Positions 6,988 to 15,964 of a stretch of DNA of 38,374 nt are shown here, in pieces. The stretch covers positions 1 to 38,374 of the forward strand of contig JAFNUD010000031.1 of NCBI GenBank assembly GCA_017384225.1. Direction: 5' to 3'. The notes under the pieces were generated by a model. It did no database searches, was not told the DNA's origin, and was given only the letters and a program-made list of their open reading frames with translations. Positions within the stretch are counted from its first letter, which is position 1, and each line of letters opens with the position of its first letter. This DNA is from Paludibacteraceae bacterium (GTDB lineage Bacteria > Bacteroidota > Bacteroidia > Bacteroidales > Paludibacteraceae). Both the position numbers and the translations under genes were made by a program.

Positions 6988-7566
6988 TTAATCACACAAT
7001 GAAAATAAGTCTGCTCTTGGATTGATAAGCATCACAGGTATAGGACTTTTGCGAATGACGTACTGCTCTGGAGGACCAAACAACCAGTCGTCTAATCCAT
7101 ACTCACGGCTTGCGGTCAGTATGATAAGAGAAGATTGAGTTGCCAAAGGGTAGGTGTGTAGTTCTTTGTAAATGTGAAAACTATCTCCCTTGGCAATACG
7201 TTCTTCGTAGGAGATAGATGTGCCTGTGCGTTCTGCAATGGATTGGATATGTGTGATGATACGTTGAGTATTGGTTTTAGCCTTTTGTCCGTAGTCGTTC
7301 GCACGTAATAGTATAAGGTGTGCTCCAGTTTTTCGAGCAAGGTAGGTGCATATTTCTGCCTTATACACTTCTTCTTCCAACATTGTTATGGGTACAAGAA
7401 TAGTGTCTAATGTCGCGTTGTGAATCTCTTGAGCATTCACATCCTTACGTATCAGATATGGTCTACGCTCCGTTCGGCAAAGGTCTAATACACGCTGAAT
7501 ATCACGGCGAGAATCTCCGCAATACTCTACGCGAATATCGTCAGTATGAAATAAGTTGTGCATCAT
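6988..7566 (-). CDS. Universal stress protein (UspA-like)
   Basis: This is a 192-residue protein. The first 40 or so residues resemble the end of another Usp-type unit (YCGDSRRDIQRVLDLCRTERRPYLIRK). The main domain then starts with DTILVPITMLEEEVYKAEICTYLARKTGAHLILLRA, the typical Usp first strand and helix, and ends with SSLIILTASREYGLDDWLFGPPEQ and IPVMLINPR, matching the last strands of the fold. The glycine-rich ATP loop (G-x2-G-x9-G-S/T) is not clearly present, so ATP binding is uncertain. It is the last gene of the eight-gene minus-strand unit, 24 bp after engB. Confidence 0.8.
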   Translation of the reverse strand: MMHNLFHTDDIRVEYCGDSRRDIQRVLDLCRTERRPYLIRKDVNAQEIHNATLDTILVPITMLEEEVYKAEICTYLARKTGAHLILLRANDYGQKAKTNTQRIITHIQSIAERTGTSISYEERIAKGDSFHIYKELHTYPLATQSSLIILTASREYGLDDWLFGPPEQYVIRKSPIPVMLINPRADLFSLCD

Positions 7567-7590
7567 CTAATATCTAATTACTTAGCAATT

Positions 7591-8208
7591 TTAGCCTTGG
7601 TTAGCAATATCACGGTTGATGCCCTCAATATATGCAATGAGTTCGCTTTCGCCCATGCTTTTTTCGGCAGATGTAATGAAAATCGGAGGTAATTCTACCC
7701 ATGTCTCAAGCAGTTTTTGTTTGTAATTTTCCACATTAGCAGTGAGTTTACTTTTATTTAGTTTGTCTGCTTTGGTAAAGACTATAGCAAAAGGAATCTC
7801 GTTTTCTCCCAACCATTCCATAAACTCTAAATCAATCTGTTGTGGTTCGTGGCGGCAATCCAGCAAGACGAATAAACTGACTAAAGCTTCACGCAGAAGA
7901 CAATAGCGCTCAATCATTGTTTTGAGTTTAGCTCGTTGTTTTTTTCCTGCTTGTGCAAAGCCATAACCAGGAAGATCTACCAAATGCCAATGTATATCTG
8001 TCCCCGCATTGATGAGGAAATGGTTGATAAGCAATGTCTTTCCTGGCTTTTGGCTCGTCTTCGCTAATTTAGGGTTGTGCGTGAGCATGTTGATAAGGCT
8101 GGACTTGCCGACATTACTTCGACCAATAAAAGCATATTCGGGAATAGTGCTTTGTGGGCATTGCATGACATCTGGACTTGATATTACAAAAGACGCGGAA
8201 GTGATCAT
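7591..8208 (-). CDS. engB: Ribosome biogenesis GTPase EngB/YsxC
   Basis: This is a 205-residue protein. Start ATG 8208 ([14 protein letters not shown]) is preferred over an in-frame TTG four codons upstream, because family members begin at this point. GTPase motifs are complete: G1 GRSNVGKSS (about residues 29-37), G2 in KPGKT, G3 DLPGYG, G4 TKAD and G5 SAEK. EngB is an essential GTPase acting in assembly of the large ribosomal subunit. It lies 24 bp after truA, consistent with a translation and ribosome theme in this part of the operon. Confidence 0.96.
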   Translation of the reverse strand: MITSASFVISSPDVMQCPQSTIPEYAFIGRSNVGKSSLINMLTHNPKLAKTSQKPGKTLLINHFLINAGTDIHWHLVDLPGYGFAQAGKKQRAKLKTMIERYCLLREALVSLFVLLDCRHEPQQIDLEFMEWLGENEIPFAIVFTKADKLNKSKLTANVENYKQKLLETWVELPPIFITSAEKSMGESELIAYIEGINRDIANQG

Positions 8209-8232
8209 AATTGTAAACAATGGTTGGTTTAT

Positions 8233-8988
8233 CTATTCTTGAAAAATCTCTTTTGGGTATTCAATGTGTGTAAGAAACAATCCTTCGGCTGGAGCAGAGT
8301 CACCAGCTACGGTACGGTTGTGCTGCTCAATGACTTGGGTAAACTGGTCAATGGTCATTCTGCCTCGTCCTACTTCGAATAGTGTTCCTACTATGGCGCG
8401 CACCATGTTGCGCAGAAAGCGATCGGCGGCAATTGTAAATACCGCGTACCCATCATCCAATACTTTCCACTCGGCTTGCGTAAGGTTGCATATAGTAGTC
8501 TTGACATCCGTGTTGCTGCGGCAGAAAGAGGCAAAGTCTTGTTTGCCAATGAGATGCTTGGCTGCTTGGTTCATCGTGTTAAAGTTCAATCCTGGTCTTA
8601 CACGGGTTGCTAAAAGATGCAAGAAAGGGTCTTTGTGATCCACTATATGGTATTCATAGGTGCGACGCGTGGCAGTAAATCGAGCGTGCGCGTCATCCGT
8701 AACAGGCAGAATATCATGGATAGCTATGGAGTTAGGGAGGATGCCGTTGAGACGGAAAACAAGGTTAGGGGCTATTGGCAATTGACAATCGGCAAGGTCG
8801 AAGTGCGCATACATCTCACGAGCATGAACGCCTGCATCTGTGCGACCTGCGAAAGTCAATGGTACTTCCTCGCGAAAAATCATCTTGAGCGCTTGCTCTA
8901 TAGTTTCTTGCACCGTAATTCCATTAGGCTGGCGTTGCGATCCATGAAACTCCGTTCCTAAATATGAAAACTTAATAAAATAACGCAT
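8233..8988 (-). CDS. truA: tRNA pseudouridine synthase A
   Basis: This is a 251-residue protein of normal TruA length. The N-terminus MRYFIKFSYLGTEFHGSQRQP is typical, the catalytic aspartate is Asp51 in GRTDAGVHA, and further family blocks are RRTYEYHI, DFASFCRS, and FLRNMVRAIVGTLFEVGRGR near the end. TruA makes pseudouridine at positions 38-40 of the tRNA anticodon arm. The gene begins 20 bp after the flippase stop. Confidence 0.97.
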   Translation of the reverse strand: MRYFIKFSYLGTEFHGSQRQPNGITVQETIEQALKMIFREEVPLTFAGRTDAGVHAREMYAHFDLADCQLPIAPNLVFRLNGILPNSIAIHDILPVTDDAHARFTATRRTYEYHIVDHKDPFLHLLATRVRPGLNFNTMNQAAKHLIGKQDFASFCRSNTDVKTTICNLTQAEWKVLDDGYAVFTIAADRFLRNMVRAIVGTLFEVGRGRMTIDQFTQVIEQHNRTVAGDSAPAEGLFLTHIEYPKEIFQE

Positions 8989-9008
8989 TGTTTTCTTCTC
9001 CTTTAACC

Positions 9009-10586
9009 TTAAGCCTTTAACCTCTTACCTAAAGCACGCACTTGTTGGTTAATCTCTGGAGAGAGATTTTTGAACCATGCAATAGCGCAAGCACCGCCTA
9101 TAAGTACAGCTGTGCGGATGATACTACTAATCCAAATATTATTGATTGGCAAGTACTTGAGCCAAAGCGTGTTCGTGCTGAGTATCAACAATAGAAGAAA
9201 GAGAATCTTCGTGTGTTGACGGGTGAATGTAGGCGCTTGTACAGTCAAACGCACCGTTATTATAATGAGTATAAAGTATAAAGCGTAAGAGAGTAGGTTG
9301 CTCACTGCTGCACCATTCATTCCGAGTATAGGAATAAGAGTGTTGTTGAGCAAAATAGAGGATGCAGTCAAGATAAACGAAAACAACAATGAGAAAGCAT
9401 AAAAACGCGAATAGTTAAGGGTATTCAAGGTAAATGAGCCAGTGGCTATAATCAATTGACTCACGCCTAACATGAGTACCACCGAACGCGCTGCGGCATA
9501 GGTAACACCATTAGGTAAAATGTGGAAAATCAAGTCGATATTGAGCCAAATGGTACACAAGATTATACCGCCAATGAGCAACAGATTGCTACTGACTTGT
9601 TGCATGAGGTGGGTAATTTCGGTTTTGTTGTTGTTCTTGATGGCATTTGCCAATTGGGGCGCAGCAATAGCTGTCACCGAACGATAAGGAATACTAACCA
9701 TCACTGCAATATACGTGGCAATGGCAAAGATACCTGTATAATTCAATCCCATCTCTGCGGTAATGAAGAAAGAGGATAGGGTAGGAGCGAGTACCGAAGT
9801 GACTGCCGAAACGAGTAAGAAACCCGTGTAGAGAGCATATTGTTTGACTAGTTGAGGGTTGTTACGTATGAACTGCCAATCAGGACGCAACGATACTTCC
9901 CCTAGCGAGAAGAGATATATGATATTGCACAGCATTGCCACGGCATACACCGCACACAAAGCAATCACAAAACCATCGATATCCACCACGCGGAAGGAAT
10001 AGAGCAGATAGGTAGCCAATAGTCCAATGCGTGTGATAAGTTCGCGCACAGCACGCGGAATGACGATATGCAACCGCACATTGGCATTGGTCTCAAAAAT
10101 TGTTTGATAGAGCATGAAGAACGCCATTGGAAGCACCATGTAGTAGTATTCTACAAAAAGTGGTGACTTCTCGCCAAACCATTGGCTTATAGGTGCGTAG
10201 CAGGCGCAATAGATCGCAGTGAAAAGAGCGAAACCAACGAGTGGGATGAGTATTGTCCAGAAGAAGAATCCGTGCTCAGATGCACCGTTTGTACTGTTCA
10301 GATGTTCAGACGCGCTATGCGCTTGTTCAGAAGTAACTCTTGAACTCTTAACCTCCTGAACTCCTGAACTCTTAAAGTGCGGATAAAATCGAATAATGGA
10401 GGACGAAGTACCCAGTTGTGCTAGTCCGATAAAGAGTGTGGCAGCATCTACCAATACGCGTGCTAAACCAATCTCCTCAGCGGTGAGGAAACGAGTAAGC
10501 ACGAAGAAAGTAGTAACAAAGCCCACCGCCACCCCTAAATAGGTGACGATGGTACCCTGAATACTTTGTTTGGCAATGATGCCCAT
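9009..10586 (-). CDS. Polysaccharide flippase (Wzx/MurJ-like MOP superfamily) with in-frame insert
   Basis: This is a 525-residue polytopic protein with about 12-14 hydrophobic helices and the N-terminal pattern of MOP-superfamily lipid-linked oligosaccharide transporters (GTIVTYLGVAVGFVTTFFVL, LTAEEIGLARVLVDA, QLGTSSSIIRFYP). Such proteins flip lipid-linked saccharides across the inner membrane. Residues about 73-105 are an unusual hydrophilic insert (SGVQEVKSSRVTSEQAHSA and so on) encoded by a GAGTTCAGGAG-type repeat (10272-10370). It interrupts the short loop before the third helix without breaking the frame. The C-terminus (LGKRLKA) also runs into a related GAGGTTAAAGG repeat. The ATG is 3 bp past the FKBP gene stop. 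Confidence 0.88.
   Translation of the reverse strand: MGIIAKQSIQGTIVTYLGVAVGFVTTFFVLTRFLTAEEIGLARVLVDAATLFIGLAQLGTSSSIIRFYPHFKSSGVQEVKSSRVTSEQAHSASEHLNSTNGASEHGFFFWTILIPLVGFALFTAIYCACYAPISQWFGEKSPLFVEYYYMVLPMAFFMLYQTIFETNANVRLHIVIPRAVRELITRIGLLATYLLYSFRVVDIDGFVIALCAVYAVAMLCNIIYLFSLGEVSLRPDWQFIRNNPQLVKQYALYTGFLLVSAVTSVLAPTLSSFFITAEMGLNYTGIFAIATYIAVMVSIPYRSVTAIAAPQLANAIKNNNKTEITHLMQQVSSNLLLIGGIILCTIWLNIDLIFHILPNGVTYAAARSVVLMLGVSQLIIATGSFTLNTLNYSRFYAFSLLFSFILTASSILLNNTLIPILGMNGAAVSNLLSYALYFILIIITVRLTVQAPTFTRQHTKILFLLLLILSTNTLWLKYLPINNIWISSIIRTAVLIGGACAIAWFKNLSPEINQQVRALGKRLKA
10272..10370 (-). repeat. GVQE-type short repeat inserted in frame in the flippase
   Basis: Read on the minus strand this contains GAGTTCAGGAGTTCAGGAG, then ACTTCTGAACA, then GCGTCTGAAC. 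The same succession of motifs occurs in the insert inside ispG (23231-23323), and part of it in the rnfB tail. It is translated as Ser-Gly-Val-Gln-Glu followed by a Ser/Glu/His-rich stretch unlike the rest of the membrane protein. Confidence 0.65.
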
Positions 10587-10589
10587 GGT

Positions 10590-11843
10590 TTACTTTTCGA
10601 TGCCAAGCAACTCTACTTCAAAAATAAGAGTAGAATATGGTGGAATGTCACCAGCAGCTTGCGCACCATAGCCTAAATCTTGTGGGATATAGAAACGGAA
10701 CTTGCTACCTACTGGCATGAGTTGTACGCCTTCGGTCCAACCTTTGATTACTTGGTTCAAACCAAATACAATAGGCTCGCCACGATTGACACTACTATCA
10801 AACACTGTGCCGTCAATCAAAGTACCATGATAGTGTACTTTCACTTTGTCTGTAGCAGCAGGTTTCTTACCGCGACCCATCTTGATAACTTCGTATTGAA
10901 GACCACTTTCAGTGGTGATAATGCCCTCTTTGAGTGCGTTCTCAGCGAGGAATTTTTCGCCATCCTCTTTTACAGTGCCGTATTTGATGTTGTTCATCGT
11001 GTTTTGGATATACTCACCAGCTTGTGTACCATCCATTTGCTCTGTGAAACCAAGCAACCCATTGATGAAACCTTGCTTAATGAGTTCGAAATTGGTAGCC
11101 AAACTAGGTTCACCAATCAAGCCTTGTGCCTCTTGTGCCTTGATGTTTTTACCAATTTGTTCACCCATGTTCACGATTTGTGGGTTCTTGACATTGCTCT
11201 TCAAACCTTTGTTGATATTGCTAATGAAATCTTTGGTCAGTTGACCAGTAGAATCCATGAGCAGTACATAACGAGCTATCTCATCCCCATTTAGATAGCC
11301 GAATGCATAGTTGATGCTATCATTTTGGTTGTTAAGTGCGATAGTCTGTACTTTGTTGATGCACTTTGCTCTTACTACTTTGGCAGGCTCTATACTGTCG
11401 TTTATATCAGCAGCTTGGTATTGTGTTTGGAAATAGTTGCGTGCATCGTCCGTTTTCATGACAGTAGTGTCATGGTGCAAACCATTTACCAAACCTTGGA
11501 AGAAAATCTTTTGGTTGATAGCCCATGCTGGATTGTCAGCCAAACCATTTTTTTCTGCGCTTTTGATAGCTTGACCTATGCTGCGACCTACGCTACCAGC
11601 CTCGCTCAATTCCTCAACCTTGCCGTCATAACCGCGTTGGAGAGCGTCGATAAATTCATTTACAGTCTCAATAGAAGAGTCGTTGTGAAGTTGATACATC
11701 TTCATTTGCGCACCATTTACCATACCAAGAGCGTAGTTCATACTGTCGTTTTGATTGGTAAGTACTACAGTATTACCCTTGTAGTTAGTTCCGCAAGAAA
11801 TCATTGCAATAGCTGCAATGAGAATAATAGATACTTTTTTCAT
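10590..11843 (-). CDS. FKBP-type prolyl isomerase lipoprotein with duplicated N-domain
   Basis: This is a 417-residue protein. The leader [17 protein letters not shown] predicts lipidation at Cys17. Two related FKBP N-terminal (dimerisation-type) regions follow: [18 protein letters not shown] from about residue 30 and [18 protein letters not shown] from about residue 172. The catalytic FKBP domain fills the last 110 residues ([61 protein letters not shown]). FKBP enzymes catalyse cis-trans isomerisation before proline and often act as chaperones; this one should work in the envelope. It is longer than usual FkpA/Mip proteins because of the duplicated N-domain, and is paired with a soluble FKBP 32 bp upstream. 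Confidence 0.92.
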   Translation of the reverse strand: MKKVSIILIAAIAMISCGTNYKGNTVVLTNQNDSMNYALGMVNGAQMKMYQLHNDSSIETVNEFIDALQRGYDGKVEELSEAGSVGRSIGQAIKSAEKNGLADNPAWAINQKIFFQGLVNGLHHDTTVMKTDDARNYFQTQYQAADINDSIEPAKVVRAKCINKVQTIALNNQNDSINYAFGYLNGDEIARYVLLMDSTGQLTKDFISNINKGLKSNVKNPQIVNMGEQIGKNIKAQEAQGLIGEPSLATNFELIKQGFINGLLGFTEQMDGTQAGEYIQNTMNNIKYGTVKEDGEKFLAENALKEGIITTESGLQYEVIKMGRGKKPAATDKVKVHYHGTLIDGTVFDSSVNRGEPIVFGLNQVIKGWTEGVQLMPVGSKFRFYIPQDLGYGAQAAGDIPPYSTLIFEVELLGIEK

Positions 11844-11875
11844 TGTTAATATTATATATAAGTTTTGATTATTGA

Positions 11876-12460
11876 TTATTCGATTCCGAGCAGCTCTACG
11901 GTGAAGATCAATGCTGCATATGGAGGAATATTTGCTCCTGCACCACGCTCGCCGTAGGCCAATTGATATGGGATGTAGAGTTTGTATTTGCTACCTACAG
12001 ACATGAGTTGCAAACCTTCTGTCCAACCTTTGATTACTTGGTTCAAACCGAAAGTGATACTTTCGCCACGCTTGTAGCTACTATCAAATACGGTACCATC
12101 AATGAGAGTACCCTCGTAGTGTACGCGTACTTTGTCAGTTGCTTTGGGTTTTTGACCGATAGTGCCATCGATGACTTCATATTGCAGACCACTCTCGGTT
12201 ACTTTTACACCTTCGCGCTTTGCGTTCTCCACGAGGAACGCTTCGCCTGCTGCTTTAGCCTCGCCAGCGATCTTTTGCTCTAACTCGCTAAAGAACTTAC
12301 CCAATACTTGTTGAGCTTCTTGATAAGAGATTTGTGGTTGGTTTTTCTCCAACACATCTTTGATACCTGCTGCCAAATCAGCATATTCCAAGGAAGTTAC
12401 ACCACTTCCCATCAAGTTTTGACCCATGCTAAGGCCAATTGCATAACTAATTTTATCCAT
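11876..12460 (-). CDS. FKBP-type prolyl isomerase (FklB-like), no signal peptide
   Basis: This is a 194-residue protein with a helical N-terminal dimerisation domain ([16 protein letters not shown] to about residue 85) and a C-terminal FKBP domain ([57 protein letters not shown]). It lacks a signal peptide, so it is probably cytoplasmic like FklB. It is the close relative of the adjacent lipoprotein, to which it shows near-identical segments in the catalytic domain, so the pair likely arose by duplication. It starts 5 bp after ribE. Confidence 0.92.
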   Translation of the reverse strand: MDKISYAIGLSMGQNLMGSGVTSLEYADLAAGIKDVLEKNQPQISYQEAQQVLGKFFSELEQKIAGEAKAAGEAFLVENAKREGVKVTESGLQYEVIDGTIGQKPKATDKVRVHYEGTLIDGTVFDSSYKRGESITFGLNQVIKGWTEGLQLMSVGSKYKLYIPYQLAYGERGAGANIPPYAALIFTVELLGIE

Positions 12461-12465
12461 TTCTT

Positions 12466-13083
12466 TTATTGTATTAATTGATTCATTCTTGTGATATATT
12501 TGCCGATAATATCGAACTCCAAGTTCACTTGTGTTCCCACCTCAATATACTTGAAATTCGTGTTTTCGTGGGTGTAAGGAATAATGCATACGCTCACATA
12601 ACCTTTTCCGTCCACCACATCGGGTTCGCATACGGTGAGACTTACGCCATTGATACTCACCGATCCTTTGTCCACGCAGAAATAGCCACGTTGTGCCATC
12701 TCTTTGGTGCTCTCATACTCAAAGCGGTAGTACCAACTACCCTCTGTTTCGCGTACCTCTATGCAGCGAGCTGTTTGATCTACATGTCCTTGCACGATGT
12801 GGCCATCTAATCGTTCGCCGAGTAGCATTGAGCGCTCCAGATTTACCCAATCACCCTCTTTGGCTTCGCCCAAATTGGTGCGGCAGAGAGTTTCCTGCAT
12901 AGCGGTTACGGTGTACAAATTCTCTTCCATTTTCACTACGGTGAGGCATACACCATTGTGTGCGATGGATTGGTCAATCTTCAAAGGCTCTCCATAAGGA
13001 TTGCGCAGGGTGAAGTGTTTATTGCTTTGTTCTTGCTCGATTTTTACAATCTGAGCCATTGTCTCTACAATTCCTGAAAACAT
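12466..13083 (-). CDS. ribE: Riboflavin synthase, alpha subunit
   Basis: This is a 205-residue protein made of two lumazine-binding barrels. It starts with the diagnostic MFSGIVE, has AHNGVCLTV in barrel one and the parallel SINGVSLTV in barrel two, and GHIVQGHVD between them. It joins two molecules of dimethyl-ribityllumazine to give riboflavin. No other rib genes are adjacent and no FMN riboswitch is seen nearby, so it appears to be expressed as part of the housekeeping operon. Only 1 bp separates it from the flippase upstream. Confidence 0.97.
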   Translation of the reverse strand: MFSGIVETMAQIVKIEQEQSNKHFTLRNPYGEPLKIDQSIAHNGVCLTVVKMEENLYTVTAMQETLCRTNLGEAKEGDWVNLERSMLLGERLDGHIVQGHVDQTARCIEVRETEGSWYYRFEYESTKEMAQRGYFCVDKGSVSINGVSLTVCEPDVVDGKGYVSVCIIPYTHENTNFKYIEVGTQVNLEFDIIGKYITRMNQLIQ

Positions 13084-13084
13084 A

Positions 13085-14581
13085 CTATTTCTTGATTAAT
13101 CTTTTTCCATCCATGCGATAGAAAATTCCACAATATATACATAGGAGTATAGTGCCTATACCCATTTTTATCCAATCATTCATTGGCAATAAGTATGCCA
13201 TAGCGTAATAACCTGCCAAAAGTGTCAGTACTATTAGTGTGTATGTGCCAATTCGGCGCAAATCGTAGGGGATAGTCAGGTATTTGCGTCCTACAAGATA
13301 CGACAACGACATGATAACCAGATAGCAAACCGTGCTACTCAGTGCCGACGCCATGTATCCAATCTTAGGCACGAAGGCTACCTGCAAACCGAAAGTGATC
13401 ACCACACCGATGATGGAGAAATACGCTCCCCACTGTGTCTTATCCGTGAGTTTATACCAAAAACTAAGGTTGAAATAGACACCTTGGAAAATGTATGTCC
13501 ATAGCACGATAGGTACAATCTTGAGTCCGCCCCAGTACGATGGAGCGATGATAAACTTCAGCAAGTCCATGTAGAAGATCATACCGAGTAGTATCATATA
13601 CGAAAATACTATGTAGTATTTCATAGCATCTGCGTAGGCTGCCACCGACTCGCGGTCTTTATGCTTGGCAAATACAAATGGTTCGTACGCGTAGCGGAAA
13701 GCTTGCGTAAACATCATCATCACCATCGCTACTTTAAAACAAGCTCCATAGATACCCAATTGCGTTTGGGCGTCTTCGCCTGTGTAGAAGAAAGGAAAGA
13801 GTATTCTGTCTAGTGTCTGATTCATGATACCGCATATACCCAATACCAATAGTGGCAGCGAATATTTTAGCATCTGTCCCAGCAAGTTGTACGAAAACAA
13901 ATCTTTGCCACTCTTTTTCCCTTTTCTTCCTTCTAAAATGGTAGGCAGCAGTGCTGCTGTTTGTACTCCCGTCGCTAAGATATTAGCTACAAACACATAT
14001 CCTACACCGTAGTCAGGATTGTACCACGAGGCGATGATGCTCCAATCTTGAATCTTTGGGCAGAGCACCAAAAAGAAGAGGTTGAGTACGATGTTGAGGA
14101 AGACGAATAGCAATTTCAGTACGGCGAATTGCAGTGGGCGCTTCTTGTATCTGAGATACGCAAATGGAATACTAGCAAATGCATCCATTGCAACCACAAT
14201 ACCGAGCATGGCAATAAACTCTGAATGAGCGGGATAGCCCAAAGCATGGGCTATCGGTACTTGCCATACTACACATGCTATGGCAAACAATAGCGAGGTT
14301 GTGAACAGTGCAATCAGCGAAGTGCTATACACAGTTTGTGCGTTCTCTCCTTCTTTGTTGGCAAAGCGAAAGAATCCTGTCTCCATGCCGTAGGTGAGTA
14401 TCACGAGCAGTAGGGCGGTCCATGCATAGAGGTTGGTCACGATACCATAGTCGGACTGCTGTTGCAGTACGTAGGTGTATAGCGGTACCAGCATCCAGTT
14501 TAGAAACTTGCCTACAATCGAAGACACGCCATAGATGGCGGTCTCCTTAGCCAATATTTTCATTTGTAAATTGCTACTCAT
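13085..14581 (-). CDS. Polysaccharide/lipid-linked saccharide flippase (MOP superfamily)
   Basis: This is a 498-residue polytopic protein with about 14 hydrophobic helices. The start at ATG 14581 (MSSNLQMKILAKETAIYGVSS) is chosen because the promoter -7 box lies at 14616-14623, so the longer frame from 14638 would begin upstream of its own transcript. A start at ATG 14563 (MKILAKET) is also possible. Motifs such as ETAIYGVSSIVGKFLNW, PLYTYVL, YGMETGFFRFA and YRYKKRPLQFA-like loops are typical of Bacteroidetes Wzx-type exporters. It is first in the eight-gene unit. It is a different paralogue from the flippase at 9009-10586. Confidence 0.9.
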   Translation of the reverse strand: MSSNLQMKILAKETAIYGVSSIVGKFLNWMLVPLYTYVLQQQSDYGIVTNLYAWTALLLVILTYGMETGFFRFANKEGENAQTVYSTSLIALFTTSLLFAIACVVWQVPIAHALGYPAHSEFIAMLGIVVAMDAFASIPFAYLRYKKRPLQFAVLKLLFVFLNIVLNLFFLVLCPKIQDWSIIASWYNPDYGVGYVFVANILATGVQTAALLPTILEGRKGKKSGKDLFSYNLLGQMLKYSLPLLVLGICGIMNQTLDRILFPFFYTGEDAQTQLGIYGACFKVAMVMMMFTQAFRYAYEPFVFAKHKDRESVAAYADAMKYYIVFSYMILLGMIFYMDLLKFIIAPSYWGGLKIVPIVLWTYIFQGVYFNLSFWYKLTDKTQWGAYFSIIGVVITFGLQVAFVPKIGYMASALSSTVCYLVIMSLSYLVGRKYLTIPYDLRRIGTYTLIVLTLLAGYYAMAYLLPMNDWIKMGIGTILLCIYCGIFYRMDGKRLIKK

Positions 14582-14615
14582 ATTGCTTGTGTTCACATAT
14601 GGACATAATCCGCTG

Positions 14616-14647
14616 CAAAGGTACGATTTTTTTTGCATATACGCAAA
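14616..14647 (-). promoter_or_regulatory. Promoter of the eight-gene minus-strand operon
   Basis: On the minus strand, TTTG (14647-14644), 20 bp, then TACCTTTG (14623-14616). The leader to ATG 14581 is about 30 nt. This is the only clear promoter I find upstream of the genes running down to 6988. It lies back to back with the tRNA-Ser promoter (14681-14712). Confidence 0.85.
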
Positions 14648-14680
14648 TTATTTAAATATTTGCATTTTTTTGTCAAAATA

Positions 14681-14712
14681 TTTGGTCATGTCAGAAAAAA
14701 GCAGTACCTTTG
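14681..14712 (+). promoter_or_regulatory. tRNA-Ser promoter, stable-RNA type
   Basis: TTTG at 14681-14684, 20 bp spacer, TACCTTTG at 14705-14712. The spacer begins GGTCATGTCA followed by an A tract, shared with the tRNA-Lys promoter and the promoter at 838-869. Start of transcription is expected near 14719, giving a 5' leader of about 56 nt before the tRNA. Confidence 0.85.
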
Positions 14713-14774
14713 CGGTCGCTTTTGTAAAAGAAAGCATTTCAGACAAAACAAGTCTTATTCGCACTAAAGTGTGA

Positions 14775-14861
<87 letters not shown>

Positions 14862-14870
14862 CAGAGAATA

Positions 14871-14906
14871 AGGATGCCACAGAATAAAGAATGGCATCCT
14901 TTTTTT
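14871..14906 (+). terminator. Terminator after tRNA-Ser
   Basis: AGGATGCCA (14871-14879) pairs with TGGCATCCT (14892-14900) around a 12-nt loop, followed by six T (14901-14906). The mltG ATG lies only 16 bp beyond, and no separate promoter is visible between them. Confidence 0.9.
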
Positions 14907-14922
14907 GTAGAAAAACTTGATT

Positions 14923-15957
14923 ATGAAAAGAGTAAAAAACATCTTCTTTGTTGCTGCAATAGCTCTGTTGATTGTCTTTGCAGGTTTTATTGAGCAGTAT
15001 TATCGTTTAGAGATTTGCAATTTTGTTAGCCGTGATGGAGAGAGTCATAGCTACTATGTATATCCTAACATGTCTGCTGATTCGTTGTTCTGTTTGATGT
15101 GTATGGACTATGACGTACTATCTAAAAATGCATGGTACACCCATAGCCAGCATATGCTATATCAACAACCTAAAGTGGGATACTATCGTTTCCCTGCAGA
15201 AATGGGTAATAAGCATCTGATTCGTCGTTTGCAATTGGGTGAGGAAACACCTATTCGTTTGTCGTTTACGCAAGCAGTACGAACCCCTGCGCAATTAGCA
15301 GGATTGATGGATAAGAAATTACTTCTGGATTCCGCGGAAGTTATGCTACGTTTGACCGACAAAGCATATATGGCGCAATATGGTTTGACACCAGAAACTG
15401 CAGTTTGTCTATTCATACCTAATACTTATGAGGTGTATTGGACTATGACACCCGACCAACTCTTTGCGCGTATGTATAAGGAATATCGACGCTTTTGGAA
15501 CGAAGAGCGTTTGACAAAAGCCAAGAAACTTGGCTTGACACCTGTAGAAGTGGCTACATTGGCGTCTATTGTAGCATCCGAAACCAATAGAACAGACGAA
15601 CATGCTACCATAGCATCGCTATATATCAATCGTCTTCGCAAAGGTATAGCATTGCAGGCGTGTCCAACTGTTATCTTCGCAGTAGGTGACTTTTCTATGC
15701 GTCGTGTACTGAAACGCCACCTGAAAATAGACTCTCCGTACAATACATACATCAATCGAGGTTTGCCTCCTGGTCCCATTCGATTGGCGCGTCCTGATGT
15801 GATAGATGCTGTGCTGAATGCACCTGAGACAGATTATCTCTATATGTGCGCTAATCCAGATTTCTCAGGTACACATATATTTTCTTCTCACTATAACAAG
15901 CATAGCTCAATAGCTAAACAATATCAACGCGAACTGAACAAACGAAAAGTGAAGTAA
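14923..15957 (+). CDS. mltG: Endolytic murein transglycosylase MltG
   Basis: This is a 344-residue protein read from ATG 14923; an upstream in-frame TTG (14917) is disregarded. One N-terminal membrane anchor (residues 7-24) places the YceG-like domain in the periplasm. The active-site block is LTPVEVATLASIVASETN, whose Glu in VASE corresponds to the catalytic glutamate. The conserved DSPYNTYINRGLPPGPI and the terminal HIFSSHYNKH segment complete the family pattern. MltG cuts nascent glycan strands and sets their length. The ...CPTVIFAV segment differs slightly from the usual SDPTV. uvrB starts 7 bp after its stop. Confidence 0.95.
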   Translation: MKRVKNIFFVAAIALLIVFAGFIEQYYRLEICNFVSRDGESHSYYVYPNMSADSLFCLMCMDYDVLSKNAWYTHSQHMLYQQPKVGYYRFPAEMGNKHLIRRLQLGEETPIRLSFTQAVRTPAQLAGLMDKKLLLDSAEVMLRLTDKAYMAQYGLTPETAVCLFIPNTYEVYWTMTPDQLFARMYKEYRRFWNEERLTKAKKLGLTPVEVATLASIVASETNRTDEHATIASLYINRLRKGIALQACPTVIFAVGDFSMRRVLKRHLKIDSPYNTYINRGLPPGPIRLARPDVIDAVLNAPETDYLYMCANPDFSGTHIFSSHYNKHSSIAKQYQRELNKRKVK

Positions 15958-15964
15958 CCTCCCA

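Noticed and set aside
12466-14581. FMN riboswitch controlling ribE
   Set aside because: ribE is internal to an operon 1 bp after a flippase and no FMN aptamer motif appears upstream.
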